A program made the translations under genes and the position numbers. 33,102 nt of DNA from Chloroflexota bacterium (lineage in GTDB: Bacteria > Chloroflexota > Dehalococcoidia > Lucifugimonadales > Australimonadaceae), in NCBI GenBank assembly GCA_022561985.1, contig JADFQE010000016.1, forward strand, positions 1-33,102. The letters are read 5' to 3'. Below the pieces are notes generated by a model that was not told the DNA's origin, ran no database searches, and was given only the letters and a program-made list of their open reading frames with translations. Positions 6,936-15,544 of this stretch are shown here, one piece after another. Within the stretch, counting starts at the first letter, position 1; each line of letters starts with the position of its first letter.

Positions 6936-7673
6936 TTAGCGTAGATTCATGACGTCGTTCAAGCTCTGCGGGATGACCTTCTCGATGACGAGCGGGGTGC
7001 CCTGCACCGGGCTGATCTCGATCGAGAACGAGTCGAAGTTCCCCAGCAGGTCCACCGATCCATCGAAGAATGGGTCGGTCGTATCCGTCCCGAGCACGTA
7101 GTAGAGCCCATGGGTGTTGTTGTACTTGTAGTCGGCCAGCCAGAGCGTGAGGACCGCGCGCTCGGTGGGCTCCAACGAGAAGTCGCCGTCGTTGGAGCCG
7201 CTGAAGGCCACCGTCCAGGCGGCATTGCTGATCACCTGCTTCTGGTCGATGAAGTTGATCACCAGCGAGCTCGTGCTGCCGCTGGATTCAAGGCTCTTGT
7301 TGGTCGCGTTGAGCTGGTAGGCGGGCGTCACGTCGATGGGGATGCCCTGGAGGGCCACGCCGATGGTAAGCGCGACGCGGACGACCGCGTCGACCCGGTC
7401 CGAGGTGGTGCTCGCCACCTTGTCGATGTCCACCGCACCCTTGTACGCGATGGTGTTGCCGCTGATCTTGATCGAGGACCGGACCTCGTCGATGGCCGAG
7501 TTGACCGCCTCGCTGCTCTTCTGGGATGAGAAGACACCGGCCGTCAGCACCGTGTAGGAGAAGACGGACGCCACGACGACGAATGCGATCAGGATGATCG
7601 CCGTCTCCAAACCCGTGATGCCCCTCTCCGCCCTCACGGCAGAGACCACACGCCGGTGCAGATCGCTCCGCAT
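6936..7673 (-). CDS. arlB: Archaellin (archaeal-type flagellin), copy 2
   Basis: A 245-residue paralogue of copy 1, with the same RG/ITGLETAIILIAFVVV processing site. Hand alignment shows about 39 substitutions over some 229 mature residues and no gaps, so roughly 83% identity. Changes cluster in outer-domain positions, while QLNATNKSLE, SSLVINFIDQ and SPVQGTPLVIEKVIPQSLN are unchanged. I chose the ATG at 7673, which has GGAG seven bases upstream; a GTG at 7679 lies too close to that site. It is the upstream gene of the pair. The tandem arrangement resembles major/minor filament subunits, which is inference. Confidence 0.9.
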   Translation of the reverse strand: MRSDLHRRVVSAVRAERGITGLETAIILIAFVVVASVFSYTVLTAGVFSSQKSSEAVNSAIDEVRSSIKISGNTIAYKGAVDIDKVASTTSDRVDAVVRVALTIGVALQGIPIDVTPAYQLNATNKSLESSGSTSSLVINFIDQKQVISNAAWTVAFSGSNDGDFSLEPTERAVLTLWLADYKYNNTHGLYYVLGTDTTDPFFDGSVDLLGNFDSFSIEISPVQGTPLVIEKVIPQSLNDVMNLR

Positions 7674-7679
7674 TATCAC

Positions 7680-7900
7680 GCTCCAGCTCCCGTGCCGCCG
7701 CTCTCAGGTGACTTCGGCCCGCGGTCACCTTTCCATGCTGCTCCCTGCGGTCACGGCCTGGAATCAGAGCAACCCTCAACTTGGCGAGGGGAATACCCCC
7801 ACCTGTGGGCTGGGTGTTAACCCGCAGAGGGTTCCACGGCGGGACGAACGGCGGGGGCCTCGACACCGCTTCTCCCGGCAAGAAACAGGCACGAACGACA
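7680..7900. promoter_or_regulatory. Upstream region of the archaellin genes with repeated GGTCAC half-sites
   Basis: No gene is seen here. AGGTGAC (7706-7712) and GTCACCT (7724-7730) form a 7-bp inverted repeat with an 11-base gap. GCGGTCAC occurs at 7721-7728 and again at 7747-7754, 26 bases apart. These repeated half-sites close to the archaellin start could bind a dimeric regulator. I see no good -10/-35 pair. The operator role is inference. Confidence 0.3.
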
Positions 7901-7931
7901 GAGGGGCCGCTCCTCGTTGGGAGCGGCCCCT
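7901..7931 (-). terminator. Strong hairpin downstream of the nitroreductase gene
   Basis: GAGGGGCCGCTCC and GGAGCGGCCCCTC form a perfect 13-bp stem with the loop TCGTT. On the minus strand it lies about 50 bases after the nitroreductase stop and is followed by a moderately T-rich stretch, as expected of an intrinsic terminator. Confidence 0.75.
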
Positions 7932-7980
7932 CGTGTTGTCCGAACGGCGTGACGGCGTGTGCGCCGCGTTGACGAAGCGT

Positions 7981-8586
7981 CTAGACCCAGCGGGCGAACT
8001 CCGTCACGGGAGTCCGCGCGGACGCGGACTCCTCCGCGGCGTACCCGATCGACAGCATCGCCGTCATGTTCCAGTTGTCCTCGGCACCGAGGATGGTGCT
8101 CACGGCCGGCACGCGCACCACCCTGCCCGTGTCCCAGGTAACCGCGATGCCCTCGGCCACGCCGGCGAGGCTGATGTTCTGCATCGCCGCGATGAGCGCC
8201 GCGTAGTTCTCCTTCTCAACGAACCCGTCGGCGTCGGCCACGTGGTACGTGAAGATGATGAAGGGCGGGGCCAGGACCTTCTCGCGGTACGGCTCGGCGC
8301 GCTTCTCGCTCTTCCACTCATCGAGCAGCGCCTCGAAGATCGCATCGGCGATCTTGCGGCGGACGGGTGAGTCCTTGGGGATGACGAAGAAGCGCCACGG
8401 CTCGTTCATGCGGTGGTTCGGCGCCCAGACCGCAGCGGCCAGCATGCGCTCGATGACGTCCTGGTTCACCGGCTTGTCCTCGAAGGTCCAGGACATGCGC
8501 CGGCGGTGCAGCGCTTCGTAGACGGAAACGTTGGTCTGCGGGATCTTCACGTCGGTCCAGACCAGCTTCTGGGCTTGGCTCGCCAT
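7981..8586 (-). CDS. Nitroreductase-family FMN oxidoreductase
   Basis: A 201-residue flavoprotein of the nitroreductase superfamily, which uses FMN and NAD(P)H to reduce nitro, quinone or related groups. FMN-binding signs are the RRRMSWTF stretch (about 29-36) and AAAVWAPNHRMNEPWRFFVI (about 50-69). A QNISLAGVAEGIAVTW helix near 135 is typical of the family. The reading frame is open far upstream to 9492, but the ATG at 8586, with GAGGAG nine bases before it, is the natural start and gives the usual length. It is divergent from the luciferase-like gene. The substrate is unknown. Confidence 0.92.
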   Translation of the reverse strand: MASQAQKLVWTDVKIPQTNVSVYEALHRRRMSWTFEDKPVNQDVIERMLAAAVWAPNHRMNEPWRFFVIPKDSPVRRKIADAIFEALLDEWKSEKRAEPYREKVLAPPFIIFTYHVADADGFVEKENYAALIAAMQNISLAGVAEGIAVTWDTGRVVRVPAVSTILGAEDNWNMTAMLSIGYAAEESASARTPVTEFARWV

Positions 8587-8712
8587 TGCGTGTAACTCCT
8601 CGACGGTGGGGTCGGCCGCGAGTGGCCGGGTTGCGAATCGTACCATGGGTGGCTGCCCCCTGCCCGAAGGCATTTGACCGCGCTCGTGGCCTCCGGGAGA
8701 ATCCGGGGCATC

Positions 8713-9654
8713 GTGCGCTTCGGATTCCATACGCAATCCCACGCCCCATCGACGGGCAACCCCGCGGACATCTACCCCGAGCTCCGCGAGCTCGCCCGCC
8801 GGGCCGAGTCGGCCGGGTTCGCCTACTTCTCGGTGACCGACCACCTCGTGCCGTTCCCCGGCATCGGACCGAGCAGCACGCCGATGCTCGACCCGTGGGC
8901 CGCGCTCGCAGCCGTGGCCACGGCCACCGAGCGCATCGGACTGCTGACGCTGGTCAGCAACGTCACGCTGCGACCACCCGCGCAGCTCGCGAAGGCGGCC
9001 GCCACCCTCGATGTGATCAGCGGCGGCCGGATGCTCCTCGGCATCGGCTCGGGCGGCCACCGCGCGGAGTACGAAGCGCTCGGGCTCGCCCGCCCGGACG
9101 CCCGGACGCGCGCCGGGATGCTGGAGGAGACTGCGGAGGCCGTGCGCATGCTGTGGGAGCGGCCGACGACGACCTTCGAGGGGCGCCATTTCACGCTGCG
9201 CGGCATGGTGCTCGAGCCCAAGCCGCTGCACCGGCCACGGCTGCTCATCGGCGGGTCGGGCGCACTCACGCTCCGGAGCGCCGCCCGCCACGCCGACCTC
9301 GTGAACTTCGTGCTGCCGGGCCCCGAGCGGCTCGCCGCGCTCGTCGCAGCCCTCCGCCGCCACCGCGCCGAGGCCGCCCCACACGCAGACGCGATCGAGA
9401 TCTCCGTGCTGGAGCGGGCGGTCGTCGCCCCCACGCGGGCGGCGGCGGAGGCGAAGTGGGCCGCGCTGGGCTCGCCGGAGCGCGATGGGCATCGGGGGCT
9501 CGTGGGCGCGCCCGCGGACGTCGCCGCTGCGCTCCGGGCCTATGAGGCCGCGGGGCTCGATACCGCGATGGTGTTCTTCCCCGGCGGCGACCCGGAGTCC
9601 ATCGCCCTCTTCGCGGAGCGGGTCATGCCGGAGCTCATCGGAACCGCGCCGTAG
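8713..9654 (+). CDS. Luciferase-like (LLM) flavin/F420-dependent oxidoreductase
   Basis: A 313-residue TIM-barrel protein of the bacterial luciferase-like superfamily, using reduced FMN or F420. Recognisable parts are the N-terminal RFGFHTQ strand, SVTDHLVPFPG (near 40), ATATERIGLLTLVSNV and the GGRMLLGIGSGGHRAEYEALG segment (about 110-130), where cofactor phosphate binds. The GTG at 8713 puts the first strand at the N-terminus as in homologues; a TTG at 8674 and a GTG at 8686 are alternatives. Chloroflexota of the SAR202 type carry many such genes, but one member cannot be assigned a substrate. The stop is 12 bases from the convergent amidohydrolase. Confidence 0.9.
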   Translation: MRFGFHTQSHAPSTGNPADIYPELRELARRAESAGFAYFSVTDHLVPFPGIGPSSTPMLDPWAALAAVATATERIGLLTLVSNVTLRPPAQLAKAAATLDVISGGRMLLGIGSGGHRAEYEALGLARPDARTRAGMLEETAEAVRMLWERPTTTFEGRHFTLRGMVLEPKPLHRPRLLIGGSGALTLRSAARHADLVNFVLPGPERLAALVAALRRHRAEAAPHADAIEISVLERAVVAPTRAAAEAKWAALGSPERDGHRGLVGAPADVAAALRAYEAAGLDTAMVFFPGGDPESIALFAERVMPELIGTAP

Positions 9655-9666
9655 CCATCCGGCCCA

Positions 9667-10470
9667 TCACGCCAGGCGATAGAACTCCCGGGCGGTCCCG
9701 GCGAGGAGCCGCTCGCGCTGCGCCCCCGTCATGGGCCCGGCCGCTTCGACCGCCGTCGTCATCGCCTCGGCGTACGTGGCCACGTCCTCGTGGGCCGGCC
9801 AGTCCGACCCGAGCATCATCCGGTCGTAGCCGAAGAGCCGCACGACGTGCTCGACGAAGCCCCGCAGGTGCCCGACGCTCCACCGGCGCTCGTCCAGGCT
9901 CAGGAGCCCCGACAGCTTCACCACCACGTTGCCGTGAGGCGCCAGGTTCAGCATGTACACGCCCCAGGGCTCACGCTGGCCCCAGCCGATGGAGGGGCCG
10001 CCCAGGTGGCAGACGGCGATGGACAACCCCGGCAGACGGGCTGCGAGCTCGCCCACGGACGGGAGATGGCGCGGCTCCACCAAGACGTCCACCGACAGCC
10101 CGCGCTCGGCCACGGCCCCAAGCCCCCGCAGCACGTCCTCGCGCACCAGCCAATGGTTGTCCTCCTCGAGCCGGACGGGCAGACAGACGCCACGCAGCTC
10201 CGGCGCCGCGCCCAGCTCGTCCAGGCGCCGCGTCAGCGACCGCGAGGTCACATCGACCCAGGGCACGACCCCACCGACGAAGCCGGTTCCGGCCGCAAGG
10301 GACACCGCACGGTCGGTCTCCTCGGCCAGCGGCAGGGGTTGGACGAGGACCGTGGTCACGACTTCGCGCTCGGCGAGCAGCGGCGCCAGGTCCGGCGGCA
10401 AACGCCGCGAGGGACCATCAGTGAACCGATGGTGGGCATCGACGATGGGGACCGGCGGTGGTGTCGTCAC
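9667..10470 (-). CDS. Amidohydrolase-2 family (lactonase/fuconolactonase-like) with altered metal motif
   Basis: A 267-residue TIM-barrel hydrolase of the amidohydrolase-2 type. Family marks are IVDAHHRF at the start, CHLGGPSIGWG near the middle and LGSDWP towards the end. In relatives the first strand usually reads D-x-H-x-H; here it is D11-A-H13-H-R15, so the second motif histidine is an arginine. Either the neighbouring His14 compensates or the metal site is changed. The GTG at 10470 was chosen because it places the barrel strand correctly and has a -10/-35 pair upstream; the open frame to 10632 would cross that promoter. Confidence 0.8.
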   Translation of the reverse strand: MTTPPPVPIVDAHHRFTDGPSRRLPPDLAPLLAEREVVTTVLVQPLPLAEETDRAVSLAAGTGFVGGVVPWVDVTSRSLTRRLDELGAAPELRGVCLPVRLEEDNHWLVREDVLRGLGAVAERGLSVDVLVEPRHLPSVGELAARLPGLSIAVCHLGGPSIGWGQREPWGVYMLNLAPHGNVVVKLSGLLSLDERRWSVGHLRGFVEHVVRLFGYDRMMLGSDWPAHEDVATYAEAMTTAVEAAGPMTGAQRERLLAGTAREFYRLA

Positions 10471-10507
10471 GCTTCGTTCTTCGGCGGGACCGGCGTGGGG
10501 CTGCAGT

Positions 10508-10537
10508 ATTATGCGGCACGTCGTGTGGAACAGGCAA
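10508..10537 (-). promoter_or_regulatory. Promoter of the amidohydrolase gene
   Basis: On the minus strand TTGCCT (10537-10532), an 18-base spacer and CATAAT (10513-10508) give a plausible sigma-70 promoter. Its start would lie about 30 bases before the GTG at 10470. Confidence 0.4.
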
Positions 10538-10591
10538 CGAGTCGCTGAAGAACGCGTCAGGATGCGGGTGTTCCGGCCTCGGCCATGCGCG

Positions 10592-10620
10592 TTGCGCGGA
10601 TAGTTACGTTCAGCTATCCT
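10592..10620 (+). promoter_or_regulatory. Promoter of the small unknown gene at 10687
   Basis: TTGCGC (10592-10597), a 17-base spacer and TATCCT (10615-10620) predict a start near 10627, about 60 bases before the gene. The -35 match is weak. Confidence 0.35.
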
Positions 10621-10686
10621 CGCTCGTATCACCCCGCCAGAAGAGCGGCGAATAACCTACTTAGCGGACTGCTCAGGAGGACCGGG

Positions 10687-10965
10687 ATGCCGAGGTTCGA
10701 TCTGTTGACGATCCCAGAAGCCCAGGCGCGAAGCACGACGGGGAAACGTGCGCAGCTCCTTCAGGAATACATGGACTACATCCAGCGCGTGCCGGCCGGC
10801 GAGGCCGGGCAGCTCCAGGCCGGCACCGGCGAGACGACAAATGCGGTGCGCCGCCGTCTCGGGGCGGCCGCGAAGGCGACCGGCAAGACGCTCGTCATAC
10901 GCCGGTCCAACGACACCGTCTACTTCTGGGTTCAGCCGGGCAACGGCAGACGCCACCCGGCGTAG
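10687..10965 (+). CDS. Small conserved-looking protein of unknown function
   Basis: A 92-residue protein I cannot assign. The N-terminal half is helical and charged (TTGKRAQLLQEYMDYIQRV, about 18-36). The C-terminal half has TTNAVRRRLGAAAKATGKTLVIRRSNDTVYFW, which looks like a helix followed by two strands rich in Arg/Lys and could contact nucleic acid. That is inference from composition only. An AGGAGG site six bases before the ATG makes expression likely. It is followed by a convergent 90-residue gene after 34 bases. No signal peptide or membrane segment. Confidence 0.7.
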   Translation: MPRFDLLTIPEAQARSTTGKRAQLLQEYMDYIQRVPAGEAGQLQAGTGETTNAVRRRLGAAAKATGKTLVIRRSNDTVYFWVQPGNGRRHPA

Positions 10966-10999
10966 TGCGCCTCGATCGCGCGCGGCCTGGAGGCCGGTA

Positions 11000-11272
11000 T
11001 CAGATGTTGAGTATCTGCCGCGCCTCGTCGCCGATCCCTTCGTCCATACAGTCACGATAGGTCGCGAAGAGGCCTCGGTCGACCAGCTTTTTCATGAACG
11101 GATCGCGGGCCGGTAGGACGTCGAGCTGACTGCGGACGCCGTCCAGACGGCGCAGTCGCGCGAGGAAGTGCATCTGCGTCGGCGAATAGACCTTCGCCGT
11201 ACGCGAATCGAGTGCTGCTTCGTGCTGATCGACCTCGGCGATAACCTCGTCCATACGCTGCATGTTCCCCAT
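11000..11272 (-). CDS. Small protein of unknown function, helical
   Basis: A 90-residue protein without recognisable domains. It is rich in charged and hydrophobic residues in heptad-like spacing (MDEVIAEVDQHEAALDSR, then LARLRRLDGVRSQLDVL), suggesting an alpha-helical hairpin. One cysteine is present (RDCMDEG). A GGAGG site eight bases before the ATG at 11272 supports translation. It lies convergent to the other small gene and upstream of yvcK in the same direction as yvcK's reading, but is separated from it by 160 bases. Function unknown. Confidence 0.65.
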   Translation of the reverse strand: MGNMQRMDEVIAEVDQHEAALDSRTAKVYSPTQMHFLARLRRLDGVRSQLDVLPARDPFMKKLVDRGLFATYRDCMDEGIGDEARQILNI

Positions 11273-11432
11273 ATCAGTTTCCTCCCACGGAGGATGTCGG
11301 AACGGCCCGTATCGGGCGGCTTCAAGCGATATAGGTCAACGTACCAGCAGGGTGGGCGCGGCGCATGCGTGATTGCATTGCATCTTTTGGGGGATTCCAT
11401 GTGGGTGCTGGCGCCGTGGGGAGCGCGAAACG

Positions 11433-12722
<1,290 letters not shown>

Positions 12723-12760
12723 GGGCAGGAGTGGGCGACGGCGGGGCCGTGCAGGCCCGC

Positions 12761-12789
12761 AGCGTAACGTGGCGGCGGCGAGATGTGAA
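12761..12789 (-). promoter_or_regulatory. Promoter of yvcK
   Basis: On the minus strand TTCACA (12789-12784), a 17-base spacer and TACGCT (12766-12761) predict a start about 30 bases before the ATG at 12722. It is divergent from the promoter at 12824-12853. Confidence 0.4.
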
Positions 12790-12823
12790 GGCCTTCTCCC
12801 TGAGAGCGCTGAGAGCGCACAGC

Positions 12824-12853
12824 TTGACAGCGCTCGGCGACCGCGTCTAGGTT
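12824..12853 (+). promoter_or_regulatory. Promoter of the secreted/anchored protein gene
   Basis: A consensus TTGACA (12824-12829), an 18-base spacer and TAGGTT (12848-12853) predict a start near 12860. GGAGGA follows within the leader, ahead of the ATG at 12882. Confidence 0.5.
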
Positions 12854-12881
12854 GGTTCCCTCCGGAGGACCGCTTTCACCC

Positions 12882-13565
12882 ATGCCCCACCCCCACCCAC
12901 GCCGCCGCGAGAACGCCCTCTGGCTCGGGGCCGCCCTGCTCGCCATCGCCGCGCTGACCACCCTCCGGCTGGTCGTGATCGGAGACGTGCGCGCCCAGAC
13001 CATCGTCGGATGGCCGACGCCGCCGCCGGGGCCCGCCTTCGCTCCGCCGCCCCAGGACGCGGTGCTCGCCAACGTCCGCGTGCCCGCGACGGGCCCGGAC
13101 GGCGAGCTGGCCCTCGTGCGGCCCGACTGGCCGGGGGTGACCCCCCTCATCCCGCCCGTCCCCAGCACGGACGTCACCTTCGTCACCGGCACCGGTGGAC
13201 CTCCCGTCACCCTGCGCATCGACGCGGGCACGTACCCCGAAGGCATCCAGCTCCGCGCCACCCCAGCCACCCCTCCGGACGTCCTCGGAGGCGCTACGGC
13301 GCTCTTCGCCTTCGACCTCGAGGGCTTCGACCTCGACGCACGGCCGCTGGGCCTGCTCCCCCAGCGCCCCATCCGGCTCCGGGTCTCCGCGGAGCCCTTC
13401 ACCGCGGCGGGCATCCCCGGGGAGCACCTGCTCTTCGCGGTGCTGGAGGACGATGGGCTGCGGTGGCTGGTCACGGAGTTCGACTCCTCCCGGCAGCTCC
13501 TGACGACGCGGCTTGCCACCCTCGGGACCATCGTCCTCGTCAACGACGCCCCCTCAGCGGGGTAA
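12882..13565 (+). CDS. Membrane-anchored or secreted protein of unknown function
   Basis: A 227-residue protein with a basic N-terminus (PHPHPRRREN), one hydrophobic segment (about 13-35, LWLGAALLAIAALTTLRLVV) and a Pro-rich linker (WPTPPPGPAFAPPPQ). The outer part contains mostly beta-type sequence (VTFVTGTGGPPVTLRIDAG, LFAVLEDDGLRWLVTEFDS). The ATG at 12882 follows GGAGGA by 12 bases; in-frame sequence upstream to 12852 overlaps the promoter. Its last 12 bases overlap the 3' end of the convergent Ig-like lipoprotein gene. Both encode exported beta-rich proteins, so a shared envelope role is possible but unproven. Confidence 0.75.
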   Translation: MPHPHPRRRENALWLGAALLAIAALTTLRLVVIGDVRAQTIVGWPTPPPGPAFAPPPQDAVLANVRVPATGPDGELALVRPDWPGVTPLIPPVPSTDVTFVTGTGGPPVTLRIDAGTYPEGIQLRATPATPPDVLGGATALFAFDLEGFDLDARPLGLLPQRPIRLRVSAEPFTAAGIPGEHLLFAVLEDDGLRWLVTEFDSSRQLLTTRLATLGTIVLVNDAPSAG

Positions 13566-15146
13566 CCGCTGGGTGGCCCTGAGCCGCACGCCTCCGGCGT
13601 ACTCTCCCGGACGGTCTCCCGCCACATACAGCCCCGAAGGGCTCACGGAGCCCGGCGTGCCCGGCGCGAGCTCCCACCTGAGCTCGATGCCGAACAGCCG
13701 GTTGCCGGCCCCATCGAAGGCCAGCGCCGTGAACTGCGCCAGGCCGTCGACCTCCAGGGACACGACGCCCGGGACGACCTGCGCGCGCACCATCGGGCCG
13801 AGGAGGATGACGGTCGCCGAGACCGTCCGCGTCTCCCCGTCGACCGCCGGGGCCACCGCGCTGATCGCGCCCGGATACACGCCCGGCGGGCCCACCGCCA
13901 AGGCCCGCCCGCGCGCGTCCACCGTCACGACGGACGCATCGAAGCGCCATCCGACCTCATCGGTCGTCACGGCGATGCCGGCCGCGTCGAAGGAGAGGAG
14001 CGACACCCTCGCCCGCTCTCCGATGCGGATGCGCAGCACCTCGGGCACCACCTGTGCCTCGCCCGGCGTGCCAACCACCCGCGCCAGGGGCCGCTGCACG
14101 AGCACGTCGAGGTCGGCACTCACGGCCCGGCCCGCATACGTCCCCCCAAGCGTGCCCGTGGCGCGCACGGACGCCGGGTACTGGCCGGGCGTCTCTCCAA
14201 GGACCAGACGCCCGGCCTCGTCCATGACACCGACGCCGGCGTCGCGGACCTGCCAGCGCACGTCCTCCAGGGGGACCGAGCGTCCCTGGAAGTCGAAGGC
14301 GAAGAGCACGAGCGGGAAGCGCTCACCGGGCAGGCCGATCACGGCGGATGGGCCCACGATGGCCCGGACGCCGCCGCGCGCCTCCTCAAGCGAGAGTATG
14401 CGCACCGACGCGGTGCCGATCACCGGCGGCGCGGAGCCGGTCAGCCGCCGCGCCTGGACCTGCACCGCGCCCTCGTAGAAGCCCGGCGCGGTCCCGGCCG
14501 TGAGGATCCCGTTCTGGTCGATCTCGCCGGCGGCCGGGTCCGTGACCCGCCAGACGAGCGCCATGTCCTGCACCAGGCCGCCGTAGTTCCCGAGCACCCC
14601 CGGACGCAGCGCGACGCGCTCACCCGGCCGCACGGTCGCCGTGCTCGGGAAGACCGTCACCGAAACGATGGAGGTGTCGATGAACCCACTCGTGACGACC
14701 ACCGACGCGGCACCGTTCGCGGTAAGCTCGCCCGCGTCCGTGCTCTGGACCGCCGTGACCTCGACGACGTCGGAGTACGCACCGGGGACGCTCCCCGCGG
14801 TGAACAGCCCGCCCGCGCTCACCGTCCCGGCGAGCGGGTCCCGCATGCGCCACCGGAAGTCGACGTCGGCGAGGAACCGGCCGGCCGCATCCTCAGCCAC
14901 CGCCGTGAAGACGATGATGCCGCCCCGAGGCACCGTGAGCCCGTCCGGGATGATCCTCACCGAGGCCACGCGCGCGACGGAGGAGGCGACGATCTGGATG
15001 TCGGCCGACGCCTCGACCGTGATGCGCTCGCTCCCCGCGAAGCGGTCGATCCCTCCGGGCACATCGACGCCGCAGGCCGCAACGGCCGACATCATCCCCG
15101 CGAGTAGCGCGAGGGCGAGTCGAGAGCTGTGGGGACCGTGAATCAA
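13554..15146 (-). CDS. Lipoprotein with about five bacterial Ig-like repeats
   Basis: A predicted 530-residue surface lipoprotein. From the TTG at 15146 the N-terminus is a lipoprotein signal (LALALLAGMMSAVAAC, Cys25). At least five repeats of roughly 90-100 residues follow, each ending in a G-x-(I/V)-(D/S)-x-x-G-x-(L/V)-x-A-G-x-x-P-G-x-Y pattern: GGLFTAGSVPGAYSD, NGILTAGTAPGFYEG, GRLVLGETPGQYP, GRALAVGPPGVYPG and SGLYVAGDRPGEYAG. This resembles Big-type domains of adhesins and surface proteins. No ribosome site precedes the TTG, so the exact start is uncertain; the frame is open to 15359. A promoter candidate lies at 15285-15314. Confidence 0.8.
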   Translation of the reverse strand: MIHGPHSSRLALALLAGMMSAVAACGVDVPGGIDRFAGSERITVEASADIQIVASSVARVASVRIIPDGLTVPRGGIIVFTAVAEDAAGRFLADVDFRWRMRDPLAGTVSAGGLFTAGSVPGAYSDVVEVTAVQSTDAGELTANGAASVVVTSGFIDTSIVSVTVFPSTATVRPGERVALRPGVLGNYGGLVQDMALVWRVTDPAAGEIDQNGILTAGTAPGFYEGAVQVQARRLTGSAPPVIGTASVRILSLEEARGGVRAIVGPSAVIGLPGERFPLVLFAFDFQGRSVPLEDVRWQVRDAGVGVMDEAGRLVLGETPGQYPASVRATGTLGGTYAGRAVSADLDVLVQRPLARVVGTPGEAQVVPEVLRIRIGERARVSLLSFDAAGIAVTTDEVGWRFDASVVTVDARGRALAVGPPGVYPGAISAVAPAVDGETRTVSATVILLGPMVRAQVVPGVVSLEVDGLAQFTALAFDGAGNRLFGIELRWELAPGTPGSVSPSGLYVAGDRPGEYAGGVRLRATQRLPR

Positions 15147-15544
15147 CGTGGTGTCGCTCGGAAGCGAACGCCCGGCCCGGAGCGAAGCGCGGCTCGGCCA
15201 GAGGAGTTCGGTGCCTATGCAGGATGGCCCGGACCGCGCGCGTTCCGAGCTGTCGTCCGAAGCGCCACGACGACGACGTATCAGAGGATAGCAAACGGAC
15301 CGGCGTTCCGTAAATCCGCGCGGTAACGGCGTACAGAACCAATCGGTCATCGTTTGCACTCACGTGGCCTCGCTGCTATCGTTCTCCAAGCGGCGGCCGG
15401 GCTCACAGCCGCCCGCTGCTGCTCACCGATCGGTGCCGATGGAACCGCCCGCAACCGCACCACCGCGAACCGGTCTGCGCGCTCAGATCATCTGACAAAC
15501 TGATAGGCTACGTAACGCGATCCGATCCACGGGAGCCGCGGTAG
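15147..15544. promoter_or_regulatory. Divergent intergenic region between the Ig-like lipoprotein and rpiB
   Basis: About 400 bases with no gene that I accept. On the minus strand TTTACG (15314-15309), an 18-base spacer and TATCCT (15290-15285) form a plausible promoter for the lipoprotein, implying a leader of over 100 bases. On the plus side TAGGCT at 15504-15509 could be a -10 for rpiB, without a clear -35. No hairpin or RNA gene is evident. Confidence 0.35.

Noticed and set aside
5982-7673. Type IV pilins instead of archaellins
   Set aside because: Pilin leaders normally have G followed by F-T-L-x-E; here the site is G-ITGLETAIILIAFVVV, typical of archaellins.
7981-9492. 503-codon reading of the nitroreductase frame
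   Set aside because: The extra 300 codons are antisense to the luciferase-like gene; the ATG at 8586 has a good ribosome site and gives normal length.
10687-11272. Toxin-antitoxin pair
   Set aside because: The genes are convergent, not cotranscribed, and neither resembles a known toxin or antitoxin.
15147-15359. N-terminal extension of the Ig-like lipoprotein
   Set aside because: The extension is not signal-like and crosses a plausible promoter; the lipobox signal fits a start at 15146, although that TTG lacks a ribosome site.
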